A stretch of DNA of 64,000 nucleotides, from positions 1-64,000 of the forward strand of contig CACIUL010000001.1 in NCBI GenBank assembly GCA_902589825.1, given 5' to 3'. Every line of letters starts with the position of its first letter. Within the stretch, counting starts at the first letter, position 1. The notes beneath the pieces are model-generated. The model searched no databases, was not told the DNA's origin, and was given only the letters and a program-made list of their open reading frames with translations. Shown piece after piece: positions 1 to 9,146 of the stretch. The position numbers and the translations under genes are program-made. Source of the DNA: an uncultured Verrucomicrobiota bacterium (GTDB taxonomy: Bacteria; Verrucomicrobiota; Verrucomicrobiia; Verrucomicrobiales; DEV007).

Positions 1-1480
1 CCGGATCCTTCATTGCCCTGACCAATTGGTTGAGGTTGGCCGGATTCCTGGACAAGGCCATGTCTGAGAAGTCGAGGTATTTTTCAAGGGGATACAACTT
101 GGGATCCCTGACCATTTCATAGATGGTCATGCCGTTTGCCTCGGCGCGGCGCAGGCGCATGTTTTCGGGGAGGAGCCCCGAATCGAACAGTTCGAGTTGT
201 TTCTTGCGCATGGCCTGCTTTAGCTCTGCAATCTTTGCCTTGTGTTGCGGGTCGTTGATGAGGTTGTTGACGTTGTCGAAATCACTCACCGTGTCATAAA
301 ATTCCGCTGAGGGTCGCGGCCTAAAAAAGCGACCGGTTATCGCGTTGCACTTGCCTTCCTGGTAGTGCTTCTCCCATGCCCCGGTTCCGGCCATTCTCCA
401 CATGTAATCCAGGCGCTGCCCGTTGGGAGCCCATGGCATGTAGTTCTTGATGTAGGCGAATCGCTGGTCACGCATTCCGCGAACCATGTCGGCGCACTCA
501 TCCGCGCGCTCCCGGAAACTGAGATGATACTTGGGAGCCTCCTCGATGCCCTCTCCAAGGAAGATTGTTCCCTGGTAGCCCTTGGGCACCCTGGCTCCTG
601 CCAGGCTCAGGAAGGTCTTCGGCATGTCTACAAAGCTCACGATACGATCCACGGTCATGCCCGGCTTTTTTGCCGGCCAGAAGTGTTTCCACTTATCCGG
701 GATGCGGACAATAAGCGGGCAGTGGGTTCCACTGGAATACAGGAATCGCTTGCTGCGGGGCAGGACCCCGCCGTGGTCGGAGCAATAGACGACAATGGTG
801 TTCTCCGCGTTCCCGTTTTCCTTCAATTGCTTGAGGATTTCACCGACCTTGGCATCCATCCTTTGTACGGCATCCGTGTAGGTGGCATAGGTCATGCGCA
901 TCTCGGGAAGATCCGGATGGTAGGAGTGCAGGATCATCTTTGCAGGGTCGCTCTTCACATCCCCGGCCTTCTTGGGAAATGCCCGGCTCTCGTGGCTGTC
1001 CCCGATATTGCGGATCTGGAAGAAGTTCTGCCCCGGTTTGCGTTTGGGAATCTTGCCTTTGACTTTCCACACCTCCTTGTCATCCCGGCCGCCGATGTTG
1101 TAGTCGGTCTTGCCTCCGTTGGCGACATGGTAGCCTGCTTTGCGCAGCAAGTCGGGATAGTAGGGGATTTTATCATGCGGGATCTGGTAACGGCTGCGCA
1201 TCGGCTGGGTGCCGATTGAGATCGCGTAGTGACCCGTGATCCAGGTGGAGCGGGTCGGGGCGCAGACTGCCGCATTGTCAAAACAATGGAGATAACGAAA
1301 GCCTTCCTTTGCGAGCCGGTCGATATTGGGGGTCTTGGCATTTTTGCTGCCATAACAACTCACCCAGGAGATGCTGTTATCCTCACTGGTGATCCAGAGG
1401 ATATTTGGTCGGTCAGCAGCCGGAGAGGAGAGTGAAAATACGGCGAGCAGGAGAGTGGATAATAGGGCAGGGCGTTTCAT
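1..1480 (-). CDS. Secreted type I sulfatase (3' end outside window)
   Basis: The reverse strand reads open from an ATG at 1480 to the window edge, giving 493 codons with no stop, so the C-terminus is missing here. The protein starts with a Sec signal peptide (about residues 1-21). A sulfatase core follows: strand NILWI, then an acidic SEDN in place of the usual DD, and the formylglycine motif C73-A-P-T-R77. A later SDHGG supplies the second metal site. The family hydrolyses sulfate esters of sugars in the periplasm or outside the cell after Cys is converted to formylglycine. It lies 72 nt downstream of the PA14 sulfatase and is probably the last visible gene of an eight-gene operon. The substrate cannot be told from sequence. 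Confidence 0.9.
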   Translation of the reverse strand, partial: MKRPALLSTLLLAVFSLSSPAADRPNILWITSEDNSISWVSCYGSKNAKTPNIDRLAKEGFRYLHCFDNAAVCAPTRSTWITGHYAISIGTQPMRSRYQIPHDKIPYYPDLLRKAGYHVANGGKTDYNIGGRDDKEVWKVKGKIPKRKPGQNFFQIRNIGDSHESRAFPKKAGDVKSDPAKMILHSYHPDLPEMRMTYATYTDAVQRMDAKVGEILKQLKENGNAENTIVVYCSDHGGVLPRSKRFLYSSGTHCPLIVRIPDKWKHFWPAKKPGMTVDRIVSFVDMPKTFLSLAGARVPKGYQGTIFLGEGIEEAPKYHLSFRERADECADMVRGMRDQRFAYIKNYMPWAPNGQRLDYMWRMAGTGAWEKHYQEGKCNAITGRFFRPRPSAEFYDTVSDFDNVNNLINDPQHKAKIAELKQAMRKKQLELFDSGLLPENMRLRRAEANGMTIYEMVRDPKLYPLEKYLDFSDMALSRNPANLNQLVRAMKDP

Positions 1481-1552
1481 GTGGAGAATATGTAATGCCG
1501 GATTGAGCGTCATTTCAGTAAAGTTATTGTTTTTGTGCTGCTTTACCCAGCA

Positions 1553-3550
1553 TCATTTTTTCCGGCGATCTTGTTCTTCTTTTACCGTAAATGTGAGTAA
1601 AGCATCCGCAGGGATCAAGCCCATGGCATTATTCGGCCCTTGCCATTGCAGGTTGAGGGAAGGTTCCCCGTCAGGTGCCTTGTAATACAAGCGGTAGGGA
1701 TGAATGCCTTGATCCAGTTTGACCGTAGAGCTGAGCAGGCTGCCGTCGTATTTATAATCACCATCAAGGACCAGTTTATTGTGTATCTTGAATATCATGC
1801 CACCCTTCGCCTGGCCATGAAACGTCCAGTCTCCCGGTTCCGGAATCTTAATATACCCGGAGAACAATAAGCCGGCGTTTTTTTCAGCGGGGAGCGCTCC
1901 CAGGTTGATGGTTTTTTGCACCTTGGCTTGGTGCGGAGTTTGAGTAAACTCGGGAACCCACTGCCACTCTCCAAGGTAGGAACTTACGGCAACACCCCTG
2001 CTTAAATCACCTTCGTCAATATCCAGCCCGGGAACGGATTCATCATCGTAGGGTTTTTTAGCATGCCGGTTTGGCATTCTTATCCTTAGTATCTCATCCT
2101 TCATTTTCTTTTGCAGACGAATGAAAGCGTCGCTTGTTCCGGCCAGGTTTTTGGATTCCGGTCCATCGTTAAGGGTATCGAAGATATCAAAGTTGATATC
2201 ATGGCTCGTGGCTTTCATCCGTAAGCCCTTATATCCATCCAGGTATAGTGCCTGTTGGTTATTGAATTCCATGTAGACAATACTCTGCCTTTGCCGACCT
2301 TCCTGATGAAGAGTTGGTCGCAGGGATACTCCATCAATTCTTGCGGGAGCATCCACTCCGGCATAATCACAAAAGGTCGCCATCCAGTCGTGGAACTGGG
2401 AGGGTGTGTTTGTTTTTTGACCGGCCTTTATCCTTGTCGGGGCCCAGGCAAAGGTAGGGACGCGAACCCCGCCTTCATGGGATGAGCCCTTTGAACCCTT
2501 GAACCTGCCGGCGGATTCAAACACTGACGGGCTCCATCTTTCCCCCTTGATATAGGCCTCACGGTGAGGGCCATTGTCGGAGGAGAAAATAACGATGGTG
2601 TCCTTGTCGATCTTGAGCTCTTTCAGGGTTTGCAGGATATCCCCGAGGCAATGATCAATCCGGGTAATGGAGGTGGCGAACCTTTCAGCGACATCCGTCA
2701 GGCCCTTGTCCGTGTAATGGGGATCACGATAATTATCGATAGTTCCCTCTGCGGTATTGATCATCCTGCCGGGCTTCCCCAACCATTGCAGGCCGCCGTT
2801 GATCCCTTTTCCTTTGGGGTAGGCGATTGTCGGCAATTGCAGCGCGGCGTGAGGCGTATCATAGGCCAGGTACATGAAGAATGGTCGCTTGGGTTTTTCC
2901 CTGGCTTGACTGATGATCAACTGCTTGGCCTTGGCGGTCCATAAATCCGTGGTGTAGCATTTGTCCAGGCCGGCGGAAACCTCGTCATTATTCTCCCAGA
3001 CCTGCTTTTTCTGCTGGTGGGATTTATTATCTCCGATCTCCCAGAAGTTCGCCGGGTAATGCTGGTGCCCATCAACGTGCCTCACGTATCCATAGAAATA
3101 ATCAAACCCTCGCTTGGTTGGATAGGCGGCCCATTTCTCCGGGGAATTACCCCCGCCCTGAAGTCCATACTTGCCCAGGTGGATGGTGTAGTATCCTGCC
3201 CTTTGCAGGGTATTGGCAAAATTCCAGTTGTCCTCGATGGCCTTGTCGAATTGATAGTTGCGCACATTAGAGTGTCCCTGGTGCAGGCCTGATATCAGGG
3301 AAGCCCGGGAAGGTGCACAGATGGGTGCCGGGCAGTAATGCCGATTCAGGGTCATGCCTTCCCTGGCCATTTGATCCAGTTCCGGGGTTTTTAGCTGAAT
3401 GCCCTTGCGTTGCTTTTGAAAAAGGACTCCGACGTCGCCGTAACCGAGGTCATCGGTCAATATGAAAATGATATTTGGCTGGTCTGCGGAGGCATTGAGT
3501 GAAGTTGCCCCGAGGATGAAAAGGACTACTGAAATAAGTTTTTGCCTCAT
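1553..3550 (-). CDS. Secreted sulfatase with C-terminal PA14-like domain
   Basis: This 665-residue protein has a signal peptide (about 1-22) and a sulfatase core with TDDLGYGD near residue 32, the formylglycine motif C78-A-P-S-R82, a GK lysine around residue 125 and a later SSDNG metal site. From roughly residue 505 onward the sequence changes to a beta-rich domain resembling PA14, with blocks GLLFSGYIKIPEPGDWTF and LDQGIHPYRLYY. PA14 domains often bind carbohydrate, so this part may tether the enzyme to its glycan. Sulfatases of this type are usually 450-550 residues, so the extra length is the appended module. It sits 83 nt after the phosphodiester glycosidase in the same operon. The PA14 assignment is by eye and less certain than the sulfatase call. 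Confidence 0.92.
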   Translation of the reverse strand: MRQKLISVVLFILGATSLNASADQPNIIFILTDDLGYGDVGVLFQKQRKGIQLKTPELDQMAREGMTLNRHYCPAPICAPSRASLISGLHQGHSNVRNYQFDKAIEDNWNFANTLQRAGYYTIHLGKYGLQGGGNSPEKWAAYPTKRGFDYFYGYVRHVDGHQHYPANFWEIGDNKSHQQKKQVWENNDEVSAGLDKCYTTDLWTAKAKQLIISQAREKPKRPFFMYLAYDTPHAALQLPTIAYPKGKGINGGLQWLGKPGRMINTAEGTIDNYRDPHYTDKGLTDVAERFATSITRIDHCLGDILQTLKELKIDKDTIVIFSSDNGPHREAYIKGERWSPSVFESAGRFKGSKGSSHEGGVRVPTFAWAPTRIKAGQKTNTPSQFHDWMATFCDYAGVDAPARIDGVSLRPTLHQEGRQRQSIVYMEFNNQQALYLDGYKGLRMKATSHDINFDIFDTLNDGPESKNLAGTSDAFIRLQKKMKDEILRIRMPNRHAKKPYDDESVPGLDIDEGDLSRGVAVSSYLGEWQWVPEFTQTPHQAKVQKTINLGALPAEKNAGLLFSGYIKIPEPGDWTFHGQAKGGMIFKIHNKLVLDGDYKYDGSLLSSTVKLDQGIHPYRLYYKAPDGEPSLNLQWQGPNNAMGLIPADALLTFTVKEEQDRRKK

Positions 3551-3633
3551 GGGTTCATTGCTTTCTTAACCAGAATGATCCCGTGCTTTTTACCCGGGAA
3601 TCTGAAAGGACCGCGGCTGGTTCCGGGTTTGGT

Positions 3634-4515
3634 TTAATTCTTTTGGGATTTCGATTGTGTGATGGTGAGGAGCGTTGGTAAAGGGCGGATTTTAACGGCC
3701 CCGAGAAAACGTCCTGAAGGGCGGTTCATGACCTGCATTTTTCCCGTTTTGTCACGTAATCCCATGATACTGCTGCCGCCTCCGTCCATGTTGGTCGCAC
3801 TCCAGCAGCCAAGGTCCTGCATCACTACAGCCAACTCCTGCAGATTCATGCCCTCACTGTAGCCTCTCTGCCTTCCGTCAACGACAACCAACCAAAGGGT
3901 TGCCCCTGTCCTGTCCGCTCCAATGGCAGTGCGTGGGTGCCTTGGTCCGCCCTTGGTTACCAAGGGTTTGCCTTTTGCAAGGATCTGCTGAAACCCGCTG
4001 GTGGCTTCCATGGGCGCATCTCCTTTCCTGTGACCGAAATGAACCCGTCCCTTTATGTCAAACCAGACAGAGGTATTGTTTGCAGCTTCTTTGCTGCGCA
4101 TGTTTCCCCCCGTCCCGGACATACCGTGAATGTCGACAGGTTGACCGGAATACCAGTTCCTGTTTCTTTTTCCATTGGCATCCGGAAAACTGTCCCAGGG
4201 ATTGCTGTTGACAAAGGCGAGGACTGATGGACTTGAGGCTAGCTTCCTGGGATCTGTCAGTGATACCTCAGCAGGACCTTCCCCGTCCGGGTCGGGCCCG
4301 TGGACAACCCTGGGTCGCACGGCATTGGAGGCTAGGTTTACTTTCAGGATATGTATCCTGTTGGGAATAGGGTCTGTTGTTTCTTTGTGCGTATATTGAA
4401 TGTCCCCTTGATCCGGGACGGTGGTATCCCGAGTCCCGGGTGCCTTGGGTTCCAGGGCCGGTGCGCTGGTAATGCAAATCAGCAGGGCAGTAAGAATGGT
4501 AAGCGGAACTCGCAT
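3634..4515 (-). CDS. Phosphodiester glycosidase (NAGPA-type) family protein
   Basis: The 293-residue product has a Sec signal peptide (about 1-20) followed by one domain of the phosphodiester glycosidase family, whose animal member removes GlcNAc from mannose-6-phosphate phosphodiesters. Diagnostic blocks are HPRTAIG at 193-199 and NMDGGGSS at 242-249. Bacterial members are exported and mostly uncharacterised. The gene is 10 nt downstream of an SGNH hydrolase and upstream of two sulfatases, so it probably acts on the same glycan. It hints that this substrate carries sugar-phosphodiester groups as well as sulfate. The family call is strong; the substrate is inference. Confidence 0.88.
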   Translation of the reverse strand: MRVPLTILTALLICITSAPALEPKAPGTRDTTVPDQGDIQYTHKETTDPIPNRIHILKVNLASNAVRPRVVHGPDPDGEGPAEVSLTDPRKLASSPSVLAFVNSNPWDSFPDANGKRNRNWYSGQPVDIHGMSGTGGNMRSKEAANNTSVWFDIKGRVHFGHRKGDAPMEATSGFQQILAKGKPLVTKGGPRHPRTAIGADRTGATLWLVVVDGRQRGYSEGMNLQELAVVMQDLGCWSATNMDGGGSSIMGLRDKTGKMQVMNRPSGRFLGAVKIRPLPTLLTITQSKSQKN

Positions 4516-4525
4516 TTAGGTCTGC

Positions 4526-5800
4526 CTACTGGCTAATTTTGACCACATGATTCCCAAGAAACTGGCCCAAGGCATCAGCGGGAGCTCCTTTAAAATGCAC
4601 ATTCTTGCCGGCCCACCAGTCTTTGTAGAGGCCGTTCTCGTTATCCTTGCAGTATTGCCACTGATCACAAATCGAAATTTCCGGATATCTCTTCATGACC
4701 TCCATAGCCCATGGGTTGAGATATTTTTGCATCACGTCGGCCGTACGGCCGGGTGCCTTGCCGTTGGCGTCGAGAGCGCCGGCCTTGTCGAAGCCATTAG
4801 GCACCGGACAGGTGGTCACCCAGATCAGCTTGGCCTTGGTTTTCTCTAGCTCAGCAATAACCCTTTCCAGATTCGCCTGATAAGTTGCTTTATCATTTTT
4901 GCTGTCCCAATGGCCGTGATTGAAAGATATGACATCCCAATGCCGACCCGGTTGATCGTAAGCACCGAGCCAGTTCATGATGTTTTTTGCGCCATGCGCG
5001 GTTGGACCGCAATTGGTGGGTGGGTGATGCAGGTTGAACTTGCCCGCCAAGGCGGCCCGCAATCCCTTGTCGTAGTTCCCGGAAATGGAGTCGCCAATGA
5101 AGAGATAACGGGGGAGCTTCGGGTCATCCAGCGCGGCCTGATCTCCGATGGGCTGGACATGGATTTCATCGGCGATGAAGACATCGCCTTTTCGCCGGCC
5201 AAGCACGGTGGCCTTATTGATGAAAGGCTTGCAATCCTTGACCGTGAGGAGGTTGTAAAGCAGGGCGCTGGTCTGCCCGCCTTTCTTCATCGAAATCTCG
5301 TATTTCGCTCCCTTGATGGAAAGGGTGCGCGGCTTGGTGGTCGGGTTCCATAGGCCGATAAAGCGGGGATCATCCTTTGTACCGAGTTGCTCCTTCCCGG
5401 GATCCTGATTGAAGTAGAGCTTGAGCCCCCCTTCCGAAAGCCACTTTTCCTCCCTGACTTCCTTGAGCGTTTTCTCAAGGTGACCTCCTCCACGCGAAGA
5501 CTTGATGCCGGTAACCGGCCCTTTTGGGATCACAAAGCGGACGACTTCTTTTGAGGAGTGTATTTTGTATTCGAGGCGATCTCCCTTAAGCCCGCTGAGC
5601 AATCGCGTGTTGACCACCAACGCCACCTTGGTCTTGGACGTCCAGTTCACTTCGACCTGACCTTCTTGATTACGCACATACATGCCCTCATTATCTCGGG
5701 GGATGATGAGACCGGAGACTTCAGCTTCCGCCTGGCAGAAGGCTAGAGGACTAACCCAAACGGTCAGAGCAAGAATCAGGATGAGTTTCCTCACAACCAA
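4526..5800 (-). CDS. Secreted SGNH/GDSL-type hydrolase with N-terminal beta domain
   Basis: This is a 424-residue exported protein (signal peptide about 1-25). Residues about 30-215 form an unrecognised, probably beta-rich domain. The SGNH hydrolase starts at LFIGDSIS, with nucleophile S238. Block III is FNHGHWD around 293-299, and the catalytic His is H402 in NVHFKG. The usual Asp three residues before that His is a Lys here; the related gene at 58169-58822 has Gly there and the same NVHF, so this is a feature of the subfamily. SGNH enzymes hydrolyse acyl esters, so deacylation of a decorated glycan is likely. It is spaced 36 nt and 10 nt from its operon neighbours. Confidence 0.85.
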   Translation of the reverse strand: MVVRKLILILALTVWVSPLAFCQAEAEVSGLIIPRDNEGMYVRNQEGQVEVNWTSKTKVALVVNTRLLSGLKGDRLEYKIHSSKEVVRFVIPKGPVTGIKSSRGGGHLEKTLKEVREEKWLSEGGLKLYFNQDPGKEQLGTKDDPRFIGLWNPTTKPRTLSIKGAKYEISMKKGGQTSALLYNLLTVKDCKPFINKATVLGRRKGDVFIADEIHVQPIGDQAALDDPKLPRYLFIGDSISGNYDKGLRAALAGKFNLHHPPTNCGPTAHGAKNIMNWLGAYDQPGRHWDVISFNHGHWDSKNDKATYQANLERVIAELEKTKAKLIWVTTCPVPNGFDKAGALDANGKAPGRTADVMQKYLNPWAMEVMKRYPEISICDQWQYCKDNENGLYKDWWAGKNVHFKGAPADALGQFLGNHVVKISQ

Positions 5801-5836
5801 GCTGGTGTTTTTTGTGCCTTTATGAAACCGGGTTGC

Positions 5837-6697
5837 TTATCCTTTTTGGTTTCTCTTTACATTGATGACATCGCCGCCCTTGGGGCTATCCTTGCCGTGG
5901 CAGACCATATCAAGGAATTGATTGAAGGCCTGATAGGTCTCTTTGTCGCGAGTCTTTGGACTGAACAGAATGCGCTTGGCGGGGACATGTCCCATGAAGT
6001 CAATGTAGACCATCTTGTTCCAGGATTTATTTTTCTTTAGTGCAGCCTGGATGTCATGGCCCTGTTTTGCGGGAGTGGCCGGGTGTTCTCTCTTGCCACC
6101 ATACATGACAAATCCGGGAGGATCGCCTGCCGCTACTTGCCTGATAAGTGCTGGCGGCAGAAAGGGGCTGTTGCCGAACCAGCCAACAATATTCAATTTC
6201 TGGGGCTTGTGCTTGGCACCGGCTGGCCATTCCCATTTTTTCTTGTAGGCAATCTGTGCACTGATGTAGCCACCGGCAGAGGCTCCAGTGGCAACGATCC
6301 TAGCGGCATCGCCTTGATATTTTTTGGCGTTGGCTTGCATGTAGGCAACCGCCATGGCGGTATCGAGGGCACAATCATCCTTGGTTACTTTAGTGCCTGC
6401 TTTCACCAGCCGGTAATTTGGTGAGACCACGATGCAACCTTTTGCCATGTAGAGTTTGCGCATGTCGGCGTTGCAGTAAGACTTGTCCCCATTCTTGAAT
6501 CCGCCACCATGGATGGTGAATACAATGGGAGCGTTCTTGTAGTCCGTGTTCCAGTAAACGTCCATGACATTGCGCGGATGAGGGCCATAAGAGACATTCC
6601 TGTCGACCTTGATTTCCGCGACAAGACTGGTGGAAAAGGCTAGAAAGATGGCGCTTAAGGTAAGGATCTTGGATTCAGTTTTCTTTATTTTTATCAT
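5837..6697 (-). CDS. Secreted alpha/beta hydrolase (esterase/lipase-like)
   Basis: The 286-residue product has an N-terminal hydrophobic signal (about 9-27) and an alpha/beta hydrolase fold of the hormone-sensitive-lipase/BD-FAE type. Oxyanion-hole motif H63-G-G-G66 and nucleophile elbow G138-A-S140-A-G-G are both clear, and a C-terminal His near 237 (FMGH) is a candidate catalytic base. Such enzymes cleave short-chain or aromatic esters, including those on polysaccharides. The gene ends the inter-sulfatase stretch, 4 nt after the metallophosphoesterase and 36 nt before the SGNH hydrolase, so these are almost certainly co-transcribed. The exact ester is unknown. Confidence 0.87.
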   Translation of the reverse strand: MIKIKKTESKILTLSAIFLAFSTSLVAEIKVDRNVSYGPHPRNVMDVYWNTDYKNAPIVFTIHGGGFKNGDKSYCNADMRKLYMAKGCIVVSPNYRLVKAGTKVTKDDCALDTAMAVAYMQANAKKYQGDAARIVATGASAGGYISAQIAYKKKWEWPAGAKHKPQKLNIVGWFGNSPFLPPALIRQVAAGDPPGFVMYGGKREHPATPAKQGHDIQAALKKNKSWNKMVYIDFMGHVPAKRILFSPKTRDKETYQAFNQFLDMVCHGKDSPKGGDVINVKRNQKG

Positions 6698-6701
6698 TTT
6701 C

Positions 6702-7712
6702 TTATGAGTGGGGTTTCGTTGGATGTTTTACTGCCAGCTGGATATGACGGTTGCGTATTTTCGGGCAGATTTCCTTGCCGTCGGCAAGGTTTGGCTTGTT
6801 CGCGATCCCCAGCTGCGAGGGGGATTTCCCGACCCATTTACTCTCACGGCCCTTGACGTCGATGCATCCATTGGCAGGGTCGATGGTGAGGGTGGTAAAG
6901 AGGCTGTCACGATAGGGGCAGGTATACTCAATCCAGCGGAATTTGGAATGGACTTCTGGTGGATAGCTCTTGTTGCGGTAGGAGCCGCCGACCCATTTAT
7001 AGGAGGCCGAGTTGACGTGCAGGCAGGAAAGCTTGCCCGCTCGGGCAACGTGGTCGATGTGGGTGTGCCCGTTGACTGCCAGCAGGACCTTGTCGGCAGC
7101 TGCGTTCAGCAGGGCTTGGATCTCCTTGGCGTTGTCGATGCTCCCTGGGCCTGCCAGGGGCTGGTGGGAAATAAGGAGGATGGGTCCCTTGAGGATTTTA
7201 AGTTTTCCGGCGAGCCAATCCAGCTGTTTTTCCCCAATGTGGGCGGGGTAGCCGCTCTTGTGGTTTTTTGGCTTCTCGTTGGCATCGAGGACGATCAGAT
7301 CAAGGCCGTTGATGTTCTCGGTGTAGTAGCGGCCCTTCATGCCCCAGATCCTGGCAACTTCCTCAAAGGAGTGGCCCCCATCGATCTCGTGGTTGCCGAG
7401 AACATGCAGGGCCTTGTGATGTGCTTTTTCAAAGGCCGTGGTGACGATTTCGTTTTTCTTGGTGGGATAGGCGAAGTCCCCGAGCTGGATCAGTGCATCA
7501 GGCTTTTCCTCCTCCATCGCATCAAGGAAGGCTTTCAGTCTGACCGGGCCATCGTGCATCACGTCCTGATGCAAATCGGCGATCAGCCCAAGCTTGATCG
7601 GCTTCTTGATGCCTTTTAGCGCAGCTTTGAGCTGCCTTGGCAAAAGGATGGAGCTTGCTACCACTCCGGTGGTGCGGAAGAATTGCCGTCTTGAACGACT
7701 ATTTTTTTTCAT
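6702..7712 (-). CDS. Tat-exported calcineurin-like metallophosphoesterase
   Basis: The 336-residue protein opens with a twin-arginine signal (SRRQFF at 7-12, then a hydrophobic stretch). The five metallophosphoesterase motifs are all present: D46-x-H48, GD at 78-79, GNHE at 106-109, H183 in SHQP, and GHTH at 215-218. It should be an active two-metal phosphatase or phosphodiesterase outside the cytoplasm. Its start overlaps the 3' end of the upstream sulfatase gene by 14 nt, showing translational coupling. Placement between sulfatases suggests it removes phosphate from the same substrate or recovers phosphate from it. A purine-acid-phosphatase-like role is equally possible. Confidence 0.9.
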   Translation of the reverse strand: MKKNSRSRRQFFRTTGVVASSILLPRQLKAALKGIKKPIKLGLIADLHQDVMHDGPVRLKAFLDAMEEEKPDALIQLGDFAYPTKKNEIVTTAFEKAHHKALHVLGNHEIDGGHSFEEVARIWGMKGRYYTENINGLDLIVLDANEKPKNHKSGYPAHIGEKQLDWLAGKLKILKGPILLISHQPLAGPGSIDNAKEIQALLNAAADKVLLAVNGHTHIDHVARAGKLSCLHVNSASYKWVGGSYRNKSYPPEVHSKFRWIEYTCPYRDSLFTTLTIDPANGCIDVKGRESKWVGKSPSQLGIANKPNLADGKEICPKIRNRHIQLAVKHPTKPHS

Positions 7713-9129
7713 GGCTTGATTTCCGGGGTGTGTGGCGTTGTCGTTCGGACTTGCTCTTGTATTCAGGGGAGGCTTTTGTGGGAAGCCACTGGGAAAGTTC
7801 GGTGATTATTTTCTTGTAATTGGGGTCCTTGGAAAGGTTATGGAACTCATCCGGGTCAGTCCGGTGATCATAAAGCTCTTTGGCGCCGTCTTCATAGGAG
7901 ATTAGTCGCCAATCTCTTGATCGGATTGAATGGTTGCCGAAGTAAGAGGATGTGATGGCCGGCTTTTTCCTGGATTGAACCGGGTCACGCAGTTGGGGAG
8001 CCAGTGACAAGCCTTCAAGGTGGGATGCCTTTGGCAGGTTGCAAAGCTCGACCAGCGTCGGATACAGGTCGAGAAGGCTGGCGGGTTCCTTGCATGGCTT
8101 ACCGGGTTGAATTCCCGGCCCGGCAATGAGCAGCGGCACGCGTGTGGATTCTTCCCACAGCGTGCGTTTTGCCCAGTGCTGTTTTTCCCCGAGATGGAAG
8201 CCGTGGTCACTCCATAAGACGACCAGTGTGTTTTTGTCATGGGTGCTGGATTTGAGGGCATCCAGCACGATGCCAACACAGTGGTCGACGAAACTTACTG
8301 AAGCCAGGTAAGCGTGCGTCAGGCTGCGCTGGCTTCCGCTTTCAACTACCTCGGCGTGGGTAGGGGCAACGGCGTAGTTGTTGATAGACAGAAAATTCTT
8401 CGGCAGGTCGTCCAGATCGGTTCTTGGATTCTTTGGCAACGCGACCTTGTCCGCGTCGTAGAGCTCAAACCATTTGGGCGGCACGAAGAGCGGGACGTGC
8501 GGACGAAAGAAGCCGACAGACATGAAGAAGGGTTTGTCGAAATTCTCCTTGAGGGCCGTGGCGGCGTTCTGCGCCAGTTGGATATCCGCCATCTCGGCAT
8601 CCTGCTCCGGATAAGCTCCCCAATCCCAGGCACCACTCCAGTTTGCAGGACGGCTCATCGGCTTCCTAGGGCGCGGACTGCGCTTGCGACCCAGCGATCG
8701 GTCAATGTCATCGGTCAAACGGCCATTGAAATCATGATGGAGCACCTTGCCGCCGGATAAGGTGGTGTAGCCGTGATCCTTGAAGTAGCGCTGAATAGTG
8801 GGCACGTCCCTGAGTGCGGGCAGCTGTTCGTAGCGGGGACCCAGCTCATAGCTGCCGTGCGTGGTTGCTGCGATACCCGACATTACACTGGCCCGTGATG
8901 CCGAACAGACCGGCACCGCACAATGAGCATTGATGAAATTGCGGCCCCGTTTGGCGAGGGCATCCATGTGAGGTGTCTTGGCTTGGGGATGACCGTCAAG
9001 GAAACTCACCCAGTCATTGAGGTCGTCAATGGCGATGAAGAGGACGTTGGGCTTTGTTGATTTGGCCCAAACCGCACGCGGAAGCGGAAGCAGGAAAGAA
9101 AGGAGGATCAGGAAGATGAGGTTTTTCAT
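7699..9129 (-). CDS. Secreted sulfatase, iduronate-2-sulfatase-like subgroup
   Basis: This 476-residue sulfatase has a signal peptide (about 1-22), metal-binding IDDLNDW near residue 34, and a later SDHGFHLGEK typical of the iduronate-2-sulfatase and choline-sulfatase branch. The formylglycine motif is C75-S-A-S-R79: Ala replaces the usual Pro. C-x-A-x-R sites are known targets of radical-SAM (anaerobic-type) sulfatase-maturing enzymes, so maturation may differ from that of its neighbours. It overlaps the metallophosphoesterase by 14 nt and follows its close paralogue at 9147-10568 by 17 nt. The two look like an old tandem duplication. Confidence 0.92.
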   Translation of the reverse strand: MKNLIFLILLSFLLPLPRAVWAKSTKPNVLFIAIDDLNDWVSFLDGHPQAKTPHMDALAKRGRNFINAHCAVPVCSASRASVMSGIAATTHGSYELGPRYEQLPALRDVPTIQRYFKDHGYTTLSGGKVLHHDFNGRLTDDIDRSLGRKRSPRPRKPMSRPANWSGAWDWGAYPEQDAEMADIQLAQNAATALKENFDKPFFMSVGFFRPHVPLFVPPKWFELYDADKVALPKNPRTDLDDLPKNFLSINNYAVAPTHAEVVESGSQRSLTHAYLASVSFVDHCVGIVLDALKSSTHDKNTLVVLWSDHGFHLGEKQHWAKRTLWEESTRVPLLIAGPGIQPGKPCKEPASLLDLYPTLVELCNLPKASHLEGLSLAPQLRDPVQSRKKPAITSSYFGNHSIRSRDWRLISYEDGAKELYDHRTDPDEFHNLSKDPNYKKIITELSQWLPTKASPEYKSKSERQRHTPRKSSHEKK

Positions 9130-9146
9130 GGGACTCCCTGTTGTGG

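Noticed and set aside
365..1219. 284-codon plus-strand ORF near the left edge
   Set aside because: The opposite strand is an intact sulfatase frame that runs off the window.
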